Shown here: positions 13,486-25,290 of the stretch, in pieces
Position numbering within the stretch: the stretch's first letter is position 1
Layout of the letters: each line of letters begins with the position of its first letter
NCBI GenBank assembly: GCA_022578965.1
Contig: MU400765.1
Location: forward strand, 1 to 51,744
Direction of reading: 5' to 3'
Length of the DNA: 51,744 nt
Origin: Xylaria sp. FL1777
Taxonomy: Eukaryota > Ascomycota > Sordariomycetes > Xylariales > Xylariaceae
Program-made: the position numbers and the translations under genes
The notes under the pieces: generated by a model
Seen by the model: the letters and a program-made list of their open reading frames with translations, nothing else
Databases searched by the model: none
Told to the model about the DNA's origin: nothing

Positions 13486-15141
13486 CATATATTATATTAA
13501 AGTATATTTAATATAGCTGCATTTTTATAAAATAACTATATTTTTATATTTAATAGTATATTTTTTAAAAAAGCTTAAAGTATATTAATTATGCTATTTA
13601 ATGCAAAAAAAAAAATTGCTAGCTATAATATTAGTATTTTAATATTAGCAACATTAAATAAAAAATAAAAAAGTTATTATTTATATAAATTATAAGTTTT
13701 TTATAATAATAAAAACAAAAATAAAATAACTAGTAAAAATAATACGTTTTTTAAACGCTATTAAATATTTTAATATAAAATTATATATAAAATAAACAAA
13801 TTAAACGTTTTAATAAATTAGCTATTAAAACTATTAGTTATACTAGTTTTTTTATTAATTAAAGCTAAAATTAATATAAAATTATTATTAAAAGCTAAAA
13901 TATAACTAATAATATTACTATAATATTTTAATATTATAAATTTATAAGTTATTTTTAAAAATTTTTGTTTTAAAACTAAATTACTATATAATATAAGTTT
14001 AAAGTAAATAAAACAACACTTTATTAAAAAAAATAGCATATTATTTAAGCTAATTAACTATAAATAAGCTTTAAAAGATTTTTTATATTTAGTTAATATA
14101 ATATTTTAAGCTATAATATTTTTAAAAGTGCTTAAAGTACTAAAATTGCTATAAAACATAAAAAATATATATATTAACTTAAAGCATACTATTATTAAAA
14201 GCTTAATTTAAAAGCTAAATAAGCATTTTTAGTACTTAAAAGTTATATTTATTACTTAATAAGTTATTACTAAATATAATTAATACTAGCTAATAAAACT
14301 ACTATTAAATAAATTTTTAAATTTATAATTTATTATATTATTTTTATTACTTATATATTAAGCTATAAATTATATATTTATAGCTAATTTTAAGCTATTA
14401 ATATATATTAAATATGCTATTATATAAATTAAAGCAAAAATAATGCTTAATATTAGTTTTAAAGCAATAAAACTACTAATTTAATAAATTAACAAAATGT
14501 TTAGTTTTTTTAAAAAATAAATAAGCAATAATGCAAGCATATTTATAAATAAAAAAGCAACTAATTAATATAAATTAAATAGTTTTATTATAAAATTAAT
14601 TATATTTAAAAAATTTAAAAATAATAATAAAATTAAAAAAGTTAATAATAATATTAAGCAAATTATATTATATAAAAGTTTAACTTATTGCTATTTTAAT
14701 TTTTAAACTTTATTAAAAGTAGCTATTTATATATATAACTAAACTTTAAAGCTTAATAATTATAGCAGTTATTTTTTATTGTTTAAAATATAGCTATTAA
14801 ATTAATAACTAGCTATAAAAATTACTAACTATATTAAAAATTTAAACAAAAAAAAAATTAAATTTTAGTAATATTTAATATAAAACTATAAAGCATTATT
14901 AATATATAACTATTTTAATAGTTTAAAAGCATTAAAAAACTAAATTTAAGCTTATTTACAAAAAAAAAAAAGCTTAATTAAAACTTATAAAACTAATAAT
15001 TAAGTTTTATATATTAAATAACAAGCTAATAAGTTTAAACTATATTATAATAACTTATAAGCTATTATAAGTTATTATTATAATAATATATATAAACTAT
15101 AAAGCTTTAAAAAAATAATATTATTTAATAAATATAATAAT
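13486..15141. other. AT-rich spacer between the two retrotransposons
   Basis: This is 1.66 kb of AT-rich sequence without recognisable repeats or genes. A 73-codon frame on the minus strand (13818-14039) is rich in I/L/F/K/N/Y and is explained by base composition. The spacer is probably the decayed element or heterochromatin into which both retrotransposons inserted. Confidence 0.7.
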
Positions 15142-15146
15142 AATAA

Positions 15147-15433
15147 TGTTAAAATAACTAGTTATTAGTTGCAACTCTTATATATAGTATGTATAATAAG
15201 TTTTGCACGAAAACCACTTTGTGCGAGAGCTATTGCATAAACTAAAGTAATCTTAGTGTTAGCTTAGCTTATATGCTAGCAAAGTTCTTATACATAAAAA
15301 AGAACTTTTGCTTTATATAAACTTTTTTTTCTTTTAAATATATAAAACATAAATAGCTTATAATATAAAGATTATTATATTTTATTTTAGTATATATATA
15401 TTAAACGTATAATTATATAAAGCTTATTTAATA
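15147..15433. repeat. Left LTR of element B
   Basis: It starts TGTTAAAATAACTAG and ends GCTTATTTAATA, the latter a transition-mutated TAACA end. It is preceded by AATAA, the target duplication of element B. Confidence 0.9.
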
Positions 15434-18400
15434 CTAATTAATAGTTATATTTACACTTTTAACTTATTTGCAATAAACTATAAATTAGCTAAAGTAATAA
15501 CAAAGTTATATAATATACTTTTATTTTAACTTATTAAAAAAAAATTTGTTTTTTATATTATGCCTGTTTTTCTTTTAATGTATAAATATATTGTTTAGTT
15601 TACTTTTTTTAATTAGCTAAAGTAAGCATATATAAAAAAGAAAAAAAAAAATTTAATTTATTTACGTATAAAAACTAAACTTTTAACCCGTTTATTAGTA
15701 CTAAAAACAAAATAAAAAAAATAATAAGCAACTTTGCTACTTTTTTAATTATATTGCTATATAAACACTAAGTAATATATTAATTATATTGCTATATAAA
15801 AGCAAAACAGCAACTTATATAACTTAAATATAAAATTAAATATATTATATAATTTAGCTAAATTTATTATGTTTTAAAAAAACAAATAACTATTTATAAT
15901 ACTTTTAAAGTTAAAGCTAATTATTTTTACGTACGAAAACTTAGCTAAAAATATCTTAATAAACGCATAATAAATAAACGCTTAAATTAATTTTAAAATA
16001 TAAAGCTAAAAAATCGATTTTAGCTATATAACTAAAATTAAGCTAAATATTAAGCTAGTATTTTATTATGCTAACTATTTATATTTTTGTAAACTATTAA
16101 ACTACTTTTAAAAAAGGTTTGCTAAAACTTTTAAAAAATAAACAAAAAATTATTTCTAAGAAATTTATTAAAGCATATAAAGCGTTTTACTTAAAAATTT
16201 TAAGTTAAAAAAAATTTATTTAATGTTAAAAATAACTATAATTTAAAAGCTTATAAAAATAGCTTATAAAAACTTTACAATTAAAAAATTAAAAGAACTA
16301 CTAAATATTTATTATATAATAACTATTTAATTATTAGCAATATTTTTAACATTAAACTAATAGCTAAATATTTTTTTGTATAATAGTTAAAATTTTTTAA
16401 ATTATTTATATACTAAACTACTTTTTAAAAACTTAAGTTTTAACGTATAATTTTAAACATAATAACATAAATATTAATTGTAATTAATTTAGCTAAGTAT
16501 TAAATACTAAAATTTTTTTAAGCTGTTTAATTTTTGTATAACAAAAGCAAACTACAGACTAATTTTTTAATTAATATATAAATACTTTGTTTAATATTAT
16601 TTACTGCAAATACTAAAGCAAAAAACATATATTTATATAATATTAAATTTAGCTATTAAAAATATGTTTTTTAATTTACTTTTAATAAAGTTTATATAAA
16701 ACAAATTTATATTTTTTAATAAATATATTGCTTTTTAAAAAAGCTAAAACTTAAGCTAAAACTATATAAGTAAGCTATATAACTTATTATATAACAAGGC
16801 TTATTTATTTATTGCTGCTTATTAATATATTAAAATTATAAAAAACTAATACTACGTTATATTTTTATGTATTTTAAAAGGTTATATAAAAAACTTTTTT
16901 ATTAACTGCATTAATTTAAACAAAACTTAAAGTAAAATATACTATATAATAAATATTTACTTTAATACTAATATAAACTATAGCTAATATTAAGCTAACT
17001 AAACAATAGTTTTTTTTATATAAATAAAAAAAAAAAACTTAAACTTAGCTTTGCATAAAGTATTTAAATTAATGCTTAATAAGCTTAAAAAAGCATAGCA
17101 AACGCTTAGCGCTAGCTATTAAAACAAAATTTAATTAAATATAAACGTTGCATAAATATATTAAAGTATACTAAAGTTAATTATAACGTTAATTTTTTAA
17201 AAACTTATATATAAAAGATTTTTTGCTAATTTATAAGCATGCTTACGTATAGCATTAAACAGTATAGCAAAAACTTTTATATAAAAAAACAATAAGTTAT
17301 ATTTTATAAACTAAAAATATAATTATAGCTATATAAAAAACTAATAATTTAAATTTATATTAAAGTTATTAAGTTAACTAATTAAACAGCTAAACTACTT
17401 TTAAAGCTATAATTAAAAAAACTAAAACTTTTATACGAACAAAAAATGCTTTATTTGCTAAAAAAAAAACTACTAATTAATATGTTATACTTTTTAAAAA
17501 AAAGCTTATATAAAAAACATATTTTTTAATTCGTATAAAATAATTTATAGCTAAAAACTTACTTTAAAAAAATTTTCTTTATACGTAATAAAATGTAAAA
17601 AATATTTAAAGTTAAATAATAGTGCTAAAAATATTAATAAAAAATTTAATAATTAAATTACTTAATATTTAATAAATAGCGCATTTTTTTATTATATAAC
17701 AAAAAAAAACATTTAAAACTATAAAACAATAATGCTATACAATTAGTTTATATTAAGCAATTATTATTATATAAATTACTAAAGTAAACTTTAAAATATT
17801 AGCGCTTTTAATTATTTAATAGTAAAAAAAGCTTAATTAAAAATATATTTTTAAATATATTTTTATATAAAAGTTAGTTAAACTTTAAGTAATATTTATA
17901 TTTGTTTTAGCAAAAATAATACTATAAGTACTATAAGCATTATATAAATAAAAAATGCTTTTAGTATAACTACATATTATATTTTAAATATTTTTACTTT
18001 TTTTTTATTTTTATTAAAAAACGCTAACTGCTTAAAAGCATACTTTAATAATACAAAAAACATTATTATATAATAAAACAAAAAGATTATTTCTATTATA
18101 TAAAAATAAAAACATTTGTTTTTTAATATTAGCTTGTATAAAGCAAGTTTATATTTTATAAAAATAAAACTTTAAAGGTTTTATAAACGCTTTAAATATT
18201 TTTATATAAAGAAACTATATAATATGTTTAGTTATATAAGCTATAATATTAATTGCTTTGCTTTAAAAAAAATTTAAAAGTTTTACTATTATTGCTAGTT
18301 ATATAACTAAGCATTTTATTGTTTTAAGTTTATAATTAAAAATAACTATAACTTTAATTATAAAGTTATAATTAATGCTATATAAATAAATAATAAACAG

Positions 18401-21400
18401 ATTTTATATATAATTAATGCAGCTATATTGTTTTAAGTAGTTATATTTTTAAAATTTATGTTTGCATAAAACGTTTAAAAAACTTTGTATAAATGCTAAA
18501 TTAATATATATTAAAAACTTTTAAACTATATTATATATAACTTTAGCATAAACTTTTTATCTAAAAAATTTTAAAACTAAGCTAAAATTATAAGTATAAA
18601 ATATTAAAAAATACTTATTAAAGCTTATTAAGCTATTAGTAAAATAAAAAAAGTATATAAACTTTTTTGTTATATATATAATATACTAAAAGCTAAACTA
18701 AGTTATTATATAAAAAATAAGTTAATTTTACAAATAGCAGTTAAAGCTTTAAATAATATTATAAAACTTAATAGTTTAGTTTTAATGCTTTTTATATTTA
18801 AGGCATATTTAAAGGTTAATTAAAACTTTTTTTTTTTGTTAAATATTATATAAAAAGCTAAAGCAGTTAAAAAAGCTATAAAAATGCTTTACAAAAAACA
18901 AACAAAAGTTAAAATTAGTTATATAATTTATAAACGTAATAAGCTAGCTTTATATAAAGTATTATTTTTACTTTTATGCAATAAAGTCTTTATATAGTAT
19001 AAAAAGCAAAACTAAAAAAAACCGTACAAAATATAATTAATTAAAGAACTTAATATAATTATTAACTTTATAAACAGCTTAATTTGCTTTAAATAAACAT
19101 AAGTTAAGCTATATTATTATATAATTAAATATACTTTAATAAATAATAAAAAAGAAAACATAACTGCTATAAAACTAATTATAGAACTAGCTATATAAAA
19201 AAAACGCAAAAAACTTAAAAAAGCTAAAAACTTTTTTATAGCGTTTATATAAAACATTAGCAACTTGTTTTTAACTTTAAAAAAAAAATAAAACTATGCT
19301 TTAGCAGTAAAGTTGCGCAAAAATAGCATTATTAGTACTTTTAGCGCTTTATTTAAAAAATTAAACGTTATAAAGATTAATAACCTTGTTATATAAAGTG
19401 TTTTCTAGTTCGTAAAATATAATCTAAACAAATATAATAATACTTAAATTTTTAAGTTTTGTTTTATATAAAAAATTAAAAAAAAAACAACTAAGCTATA
19501 CAAAAAGTTTAAATTAGTTATGCAAAGCTATAATAATACAAAAAAAAAATTATATTAACTTAATTATTAATAATTTAGCAAATAAGCTAATAACTATTGC
19601 TAGCTTTAAGCCTTTTGCTAATTTAAAACTTTAACGCTTTAAGTAAACTTTAAAATATTATATAAGCATATATATAATTAAAAAACAAGCTTATATAAAA
19701 GATTTTTATACAATTATTTTTTAAACTTGTTTTAAAATATCTTAAAAAAACTATTATATAAATTATATAACTATTATATAGCTTAACTAAATTAAAGCTA
19801 TATTAGTTTAAAACTTATTATTAATATTACTGTAAAAAACTTAGTATAATAGTTTTTATATATAATTTATGTTTATTGTTTATATTAAGACTTTTATATA
19901 AATTTAGCATTATAAGTTTGCAAATAAATAATATGTTTAGCTTTGCTATATTTAAATTTTTAGCAAAAAAAAAACGTAAGTTATATAAAGCAAAGTTTTA
20001 TATAAAGCTAAAAAAAACTTTATAATAAAATTACTTTATTAAATTTAATAATAGTTAAATTACTTTTTTATATAAAAAAAATATAATGCTTACGCAAAAA
20101 AACTAAGCAAACTAATTAGCTTTAATTAACTTTTATATAAAAAATGCTATATAGTAATATGTTTTTTAATATGTATGCAGCGCTTATATAAACAACATTT
20201 GCTAACTAAAAGCTATATATAACTTTGCAGCTACTGCTTAAGTAATTAACCTAGCATTAATAAATGTTAAAAATTTAAACTATAAGGTTAAATAGCAAAT
20301 AAATAATTATAACTGCAGATTAATGTTTATATTTTTAGATTTAAGCTATATAAAACTATTTATTTTTACGAACGGTTTATTTATAAATAATACTAATATA
20401 ATTTTATAATTTAGATTTATTATTATATTTATAATAAAGCACTATATAAAAAAAAACCTAGCTTTTAAAATTAAAGAAAACATTATATATTAAAACTTTA
20501 GTAAATATAAATAAATAACACAAAATATATTAGCTAATAAATTGTATAGCATAATAAATAGCTTTAATAGTACTATAGCTTTTTATATAATGCTTTAAAA
20601 AATTATAGTTATGCTAAAAATACTTTTAATTTTTGTTATATTATGTTTAAACTTAAAATTGTTATATAATTGTTTAATAAAGCTAAAAACTACTTAAAAA
20701 AAACGCTTTATAATTAATATTATATTACTTAAAAAGTTGTACAAAAAAAAAAAATCTTTAAAATACAATAAATTAATAATAAAAATAATTTAGCTAACGC
20801 GTTTATAAAAAAAACACTAAACCAAGCATTAAAAACCTTAATATTTACAAACTAGCTAATTATATAAATAAAAGCATTTATAAAAAAAAAGTAAAAATAA
20901 CCTTTATATAAACAAATTAAAAAAAAGAGTTAAAAAAATACTTTTGTACAAAAATCGTTATAATAATTATATAATAAGTAAAAAAGCAACAAGTAAATAT
21001 ATTTAATTTTAAAAAAAACACTAAAAACTATAAAACATTATAAATTTTATATTTTTTTTTATATAACTATTTTTTAAGCTATATATAAATGCTTAATATT
21101 TCTTTTTACTTTTTTTATTAAATTATTATATAACACTTAACTTTTTTTTATTTATTTAAGTATAATAATTATAACAAGCATTATATAATTGTTAAATATA
21201 TATAATATATGCATTACTTTAAAATTTTATTATTTATTAATAACTTTAAAATAAAAAGCTTTTATAGTTTATATAAGCATTTTAGCTATATAAAGCAACT
21301 ATAATACTATATAACTAAATAAGTACTACATAAAAGTAGCTTTTATAATAAATTATTTAAGCTATAATAAAAATAATTAAAGCATTATATAAAATTTAAA

Positions 21401-22233
21401 CTTTAATATTAACTAAAGGTATTAATATAACTTAAAACTTGTTACTTTTTATATAACAAACAATTATTAATAAACTATTTAAATAATAAGCTATATAAAA
21501 AAAAAACAAACATATATATTTATATATAATAACTAAAGAAATAATTAATTGCTAAAATTATTAGTTAGTAATTATATAACGTTATAACTACTGTTTTAAT
21601 TTATAACGCAAAGTTAGCAATTATTAATATTATATTATAATAAAGTAGCTATTATATAAATATATATATATATATATATAAGTGTATATATAAAGATAAC
21701 TAAGTGTAAAGCTATTATAAGTATATATATATATATATAAAGCAGCTAATAGCAAAATAAGCAGCTATACAAAATAAAAGGTTTAAAAATATAAAAGCAA
21801 TAAAAAGCACTGCAAAATTTAGGCTTTTTTTATAAACAAAGCCTAGCTTTTATACTTTAATATATTATTAAACTTGCTGCTATACAAAAAAAGAACTTTT
21901 AATTAACTTTAGTATAAATTACTTATTGCTAATATTTTACTTTATACTATTAGCTAACATTAGTTAGCTATATAACAATAAAAATAAAAGACCTTAATTA
22001 TGCTAGCAATAATTAAACTGCACAAAGGTTTAAATGCTTTACTTAAAAAGTAACTACTTTTAAACTTAGGCTTTATATAATTATAAAGTTTAAAAAAAGC
22101 AAACATATAAACAACTCTTTTTTTCGTAAGAACTAAAGTACTAAATGTTTAACTTTTTATAAAACTATTTTTTTTTTATTTCTTTTAAATAGCATTATAT
22201 AAAAAAAATTACAACTAAAAAAAAAATAGCTAG

Positions 22234-22520
22234 TGTTAAAATAACTAGTTATTAGTTATAACTTTTATATATAATACGTATAATAGATTTTATATAAAGA
22301 CTACTTTATGCAAGAGCTATTATATAAACTAAGGTAATTTTAGTATTAGTTTAACTTATATACTAGCAAAGTTTTTATATATAAAAAAGAACTTTTGCTT
22401 TATATAAACCTTTTTTTCTTTTAAACATATAAAATATAAACAGCTTATAATACAAAAATTATTATACTTTGTTTTAGCATATATATATTAAACGTATAAT
22501 TATATAAAGCTTATTTAACA
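22234..22520. repeat. Right LTR of element B
   Basis: It starts TGTTAAAATAACTAG and ends GCTTATTTAACA, so both canonical TG/CA ends are preserved. It is followed by AATAA. This copy shows best that the family's LTR ends are TGTTA...TAACA. Confidence 0.9.
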
Positions 22521-22525
22521 AATAA

Positions 22526-23122
22526 CTTATTTTTAGCTTATAGCAAAAATAATTATTTAATAAAAAGTTTATAATATATTAATAAATATATACTAAAAAA
22601 AAATAAACAAAAATTAAAAGTATTAATAATATAAATATTAAAAAATATTTATAAATAGCTTTATTTTTATAAATAATTAAAATAGCTATTTAACAAAAAA
22701 AATAATTATAGCTTTTAAGCAATATAAGCTATAATATATATTATATAATAGTTGCTATATAAAAACCTAAAAAACATAAACTAGCTTTACTTAAATTAGT
22801 AATATTTATACATAGTTTTTTAGTACTATACTCAGGAGATGTTTTTCTTTTGATATTTACCTTTTTAAGTACAGACCTAACCTTACGTAGTAATTACAAG
22901 GTTCTGGGCCAGTATTCAGAAGGCACAAGCCTTAGCGTGGCGCTACAGGATTATCATCCTGTAGACCTGGACCCACTTGTTACCTACCGTATGTACTTAC
23001 CTCTTATGGGGAACCAAGACGTAATCCTCAAATACCTATCAAACGACTAACGAAGAGAATACCAATATTAAATATTAATGACTATCATCTAGAATACACT
23101 TGATTACACTACCTGCCCATAC
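22526..23122. other. Boundary between AT-rich block and gene island
   Basis: AT-rich sequence continues to about 22830 and then changes within a few tens of bases to balanced composition. From 22850 to 23050 an ATT-initiated 66-codon frame is open, but it has no recognisable domain and is more likely chance or a gene fragment. A perfect 9-bp hairpin with a 4-base loop (CTACAGGAT, TATC, ATCCTGTAG) lies at 22943-22964. The 3' end of the phosphatase-like gene follows at 23123. I see no convincing gene here. Confidence 0.6.
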
Positions 23123-24625
23123 TCAGAAGACCTTGGAGGAAGAATGCGCAATTCTCTTCCCTACCAAGGTGCCATTGCCCAGATCCCGTTCCGTGTATAC
23201 AGAGAGAACGTCGGTGCTGTTGTCGTAATCGACGCCGCACCGCTCTGAGAAGCCCTGGAACGCATCGACGCGGTCTTGGATATATCGCTCGAAGCCGCCC
23301 CTCGAGCAGCTAGTCCCGGGACCGTCAGCGCAGTCTGGTAAAGGCTGCGGCGCGCCATTGACCAGCACGCGGTAGTATTCGCCATCGTCATACCCGTAAG
23401 TGCCCTTGCAGCTCAGTCTCTCGATAGCCAGGTTGCCCAGGAATGGCAGCACGTGGGAGCTCTTCCACGCGCGACCGTGGTTGATTCGATCAAGCGGCAT
23501 CGTATCGTTGATCGCAGATGCACTGCCCCCGAAAGCCGAGTTGTTGAACAGTCCCATAGCAACAGCGACCATGGGCGGCAATTCGCGGTGCGTGAAGCTC
23601 ACGTACATGTCCTCGCTGCTGTTATCGCTCAAGAGGAGGCCAGCCGTGGCGTTGAGCCAAGGCAGCCCGACAAATCCAGTCACTTGGTTTCCGTAGCCGA
23701 CGTTGTAGTGGTACTGGATATCCGCCGTGTACTCCCACCCAAGCCAATCGTCGGGCGAGAAGAGATCCAGGTCGCAGAAGGGTGAGCTCCCTCGGATCAC
23801 GGACTCATAACCGCAGAGTTCCATCATACCATAGACATCATTCGAGGTGAAGTTGAAGTCGGGCGCCAATGCATTCAGTCTGGCCGTTATTGGCGCTGTG
23901 AACTTCTCAAGGTACACATTTGACTGATCGCTACCTGCGGAGGACGAATATGCCGGACAGCTCTGATACGGTGTCAGAGTGTTGGCGCCGGCCTTTTCGG
24001 ATTCATAGATGCTGATGACACGGATCTCGTTATCGTCCGTCTCAAGCCCTCGCACAAGGGACTGGGCAGATTTATACGTGCGCTCAGCAGACGACGTCCA
24101 GACACGGGTCGGAAGCCTCAGGTTTGGGTACCGGAACGATAGCGTAGCCCCAAGCTGTGCAGCTTCAACTTTGCCCGCGCGCGTTAGGAGCTCTTGCTCG
24201 GCTTCTGTGATGGGGCCTGTCCAGCCAGACAGGAAATTCAACGTCGGGATCTTAGCCCAGTCAACTCCTCCTGTGTGATTCTCCAATTTGGTGATGAAGG
24301 GTTCGATGTACTCCTCGTAATCGAAGTCATTAGCGTAGATTGCCGCATGCCGGTTGAGATACGCTACTCGCACTGGTGTACAGCCTTGTGGTGTTGAAGG
24401 AGATGTGGGCGGATCTTGTGGTTCAAAGTAGGGTGCAACTCCGCCTAAGTGTTCAAGAGGGTTGAATTTATAGGTTGAATAGAGTAACGTCGCCGAACAG
24501 GTCTGAGCTACAGCGAATAAAAGCCCCGTCTGAAGCCACTGGGGCGAGTAGTAAAGACTCGTAGAAGGCATCGTACTTGTTCCTTTCATTGGCTCTAACC
24601 ACGATGAAATGCTTTGACAACCCAC
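23123..24625 (-). CDS. Secreted histidine-acid-phosphatase-like protein (branch 2 histidine phosphatase)
   Basis: This single-exon frame encodes 500 aa. The first ATG gives a longer N-terminus; an internal Met at residue 19 (genomic 24571) places the hydrophobic stretch of residues 29-48 nearer the start, as a signal peptide or anchor, and may be the true start. The histidine phosphatase fold is suggested by R92-H93 in NRHAAIYAND, by S178/S179 and R182 in SSAERTYKSAQSLVRG, and by THRE at 345-348 followed by MGLFNNS. The usual RHGxRxP is altered: Gly is Ala and the second Arg is missing. The usual HD is H346-R-E348, which resembles the HAE of inositol-polyphosphate phosphatases. Several N-x-S/T sites and paired cysteines suggest an extracellular or vacuolar protein. 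Phosphate release from phytate or other esters is the family role; the substrate here is unknown. Confidence 0.85.
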   Translation of the reverse strand: MGCQSISSWLEPMKGTSTMPSTSLYYSPQWLQTGLLFAVAQTCSATLLYSTYKFNPLEHLGGVAPYFEPQDPPTSPSTPQGCTPVRVAYLNRHAAIYANDFDYEEYIEPFITKLENHTGGVDWAKIPTLNFLSGWTGPITEAEQELLTRAGKVEAAQLGATLSFRYPNLRLPTRVWTSSAERTYKSAQSLVRGLETDDNEIRVISIYESEKAGANTLTPYQSCPAYSSSAGSDQSNVYLEKFTAPITARLNALAPDFNFTSNDVYGMMELCGYESVIRGSSPFCDLDLFSPDDWLGWEYTADIQYHYNVGYGNQVTGFVGLPWLNATAGLLLSDNSSEDMYVSFTHRELPPMVAVAMGLFNNSAFGGSASAINDTMPLDRINHGRAWKSSHVLPFLGNLAIERLSCKGTYGYDDGEYYRVLVNGAPQPLPDCADGPGTSCSRGGFERYIQDRVDAFQGFSERCGVDYDNSTDVLSVYTERDLGNGTLVGKRIAHSSSKVF

Positions 24626-25290
24626 GAGTGATTTGGGTGAGCTCAGAGCTTGTTTTACTTATGTATCGCTAATTTCGTTGGTAGCCCAAGTCGTCACAAA
24701 GACGGTAATACAACCTACAGAGCGTTCAAGGCGTCATACCTTTGCCAAGCAACAAGCCAAACAGGCACAAGAAGCTTGTTTCCCCAATACCGCATATTTT
24801 GCCCCTTGTTCCTGGATCCGCAGATCAATCTCAATTTAGTCGAGACATGCGTCATTAGAAATACAGATCAGCTCTTGAAAGGAACGTGGCGACAGCTAAT
24901 CAGGCTTTGACTGATGTCATTGCAACTCCTGGACCCAGACGTCGAAAACTAGCTGGCAATATAGTACTGTATTTTTTCGAATATGATTGGGCTAAGTTGC
25001 TAGGGCAAAATAAATTATGTTGCTGGCTAGTGAATACTGAAATACCGGCAACTACAGGAAGATCCTTGCCGATGGCCCTCGGACCGTTTCCAACGCGGAG
25101 AATTGCAACTCCTCCAACGATACGACTTCGCTACTACATGCTCCGCTCACCGAGACGAGTTGGCAAATTCATAGCAAGTAGTCACGACAAACAAATAAAT
25201 ATCAACGAGTATACGCAACATGCGGATGTCTAAATGCCGGCCAAAATGCGTCCAAACTTCCGTACCAGGGCAAAGTAACAGGCCGCCGCA
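24626..25290. other. Divergent intergenic region, phosphatase / pectate lyase
   Basis: This 665-bp stretch has normal composition between two divergently transcribed secreted-enzyme genes and must hold both promoters. Short open frames here have no family resemblance and overlap each other on the same strand. No clear TATA box, repeat or RNA gene was seen. Confidence 0.6.

Larger units (their letters stand above)
15147..22520. mobile_element. LTR retrotransposon B, inverted relative to A, RIP-degraded
   Basis: Two 287-bp LTRs (15147-15433 and 22234-22520) are reverse complements of the LTRs of element A. The element is flanked by the 5-bp duplication AATAA (15142-15146 and 22521-22525), so this is an independent, complete insertion and not a duplication of A. 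Interior segments match element A on the opposite strand; for example, about 20520-20620 reverse-complemented matches about 7990-8090 with transition differences only. An A-run precedes the LTR at 22234, which would fit a polypurine tract for plus-strand transcription, but this is weak. No open pol frame survives. Confidence 0.9.

Noticed and set aside
13818..14039. 73-codon open frame in the AT-rich spacer
   Set aside because: Its amino acids (I, L, F, K, N, Y) simply mirror A/T composition, and it lies in decayed repeat DNA with no domain.
19990..20035. Faint resemblance of a plus-strand frame in element B to the Copia reverse-transcriptase KALYGLKQ region
   Set aside because: Only a few positions agree and key glycine and tryptophan positions do not. 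The superfamily was left open.
1..22800. Mitochondrial DNA as explanation of the AT-rich block
   Set aside because: No mitochondrial rRNA, tRNA or respiratory genes are seen. Paired LTRs with target duplications and direct continuity with nuclear genes fit decayed nuclear repeats.
22850..23050. 66-codon frame at the left border
   Set aside because: It begins with a non-ATG codon, has no family resemblance, and straddles the change in composition. Kept only as part of the boundary note.
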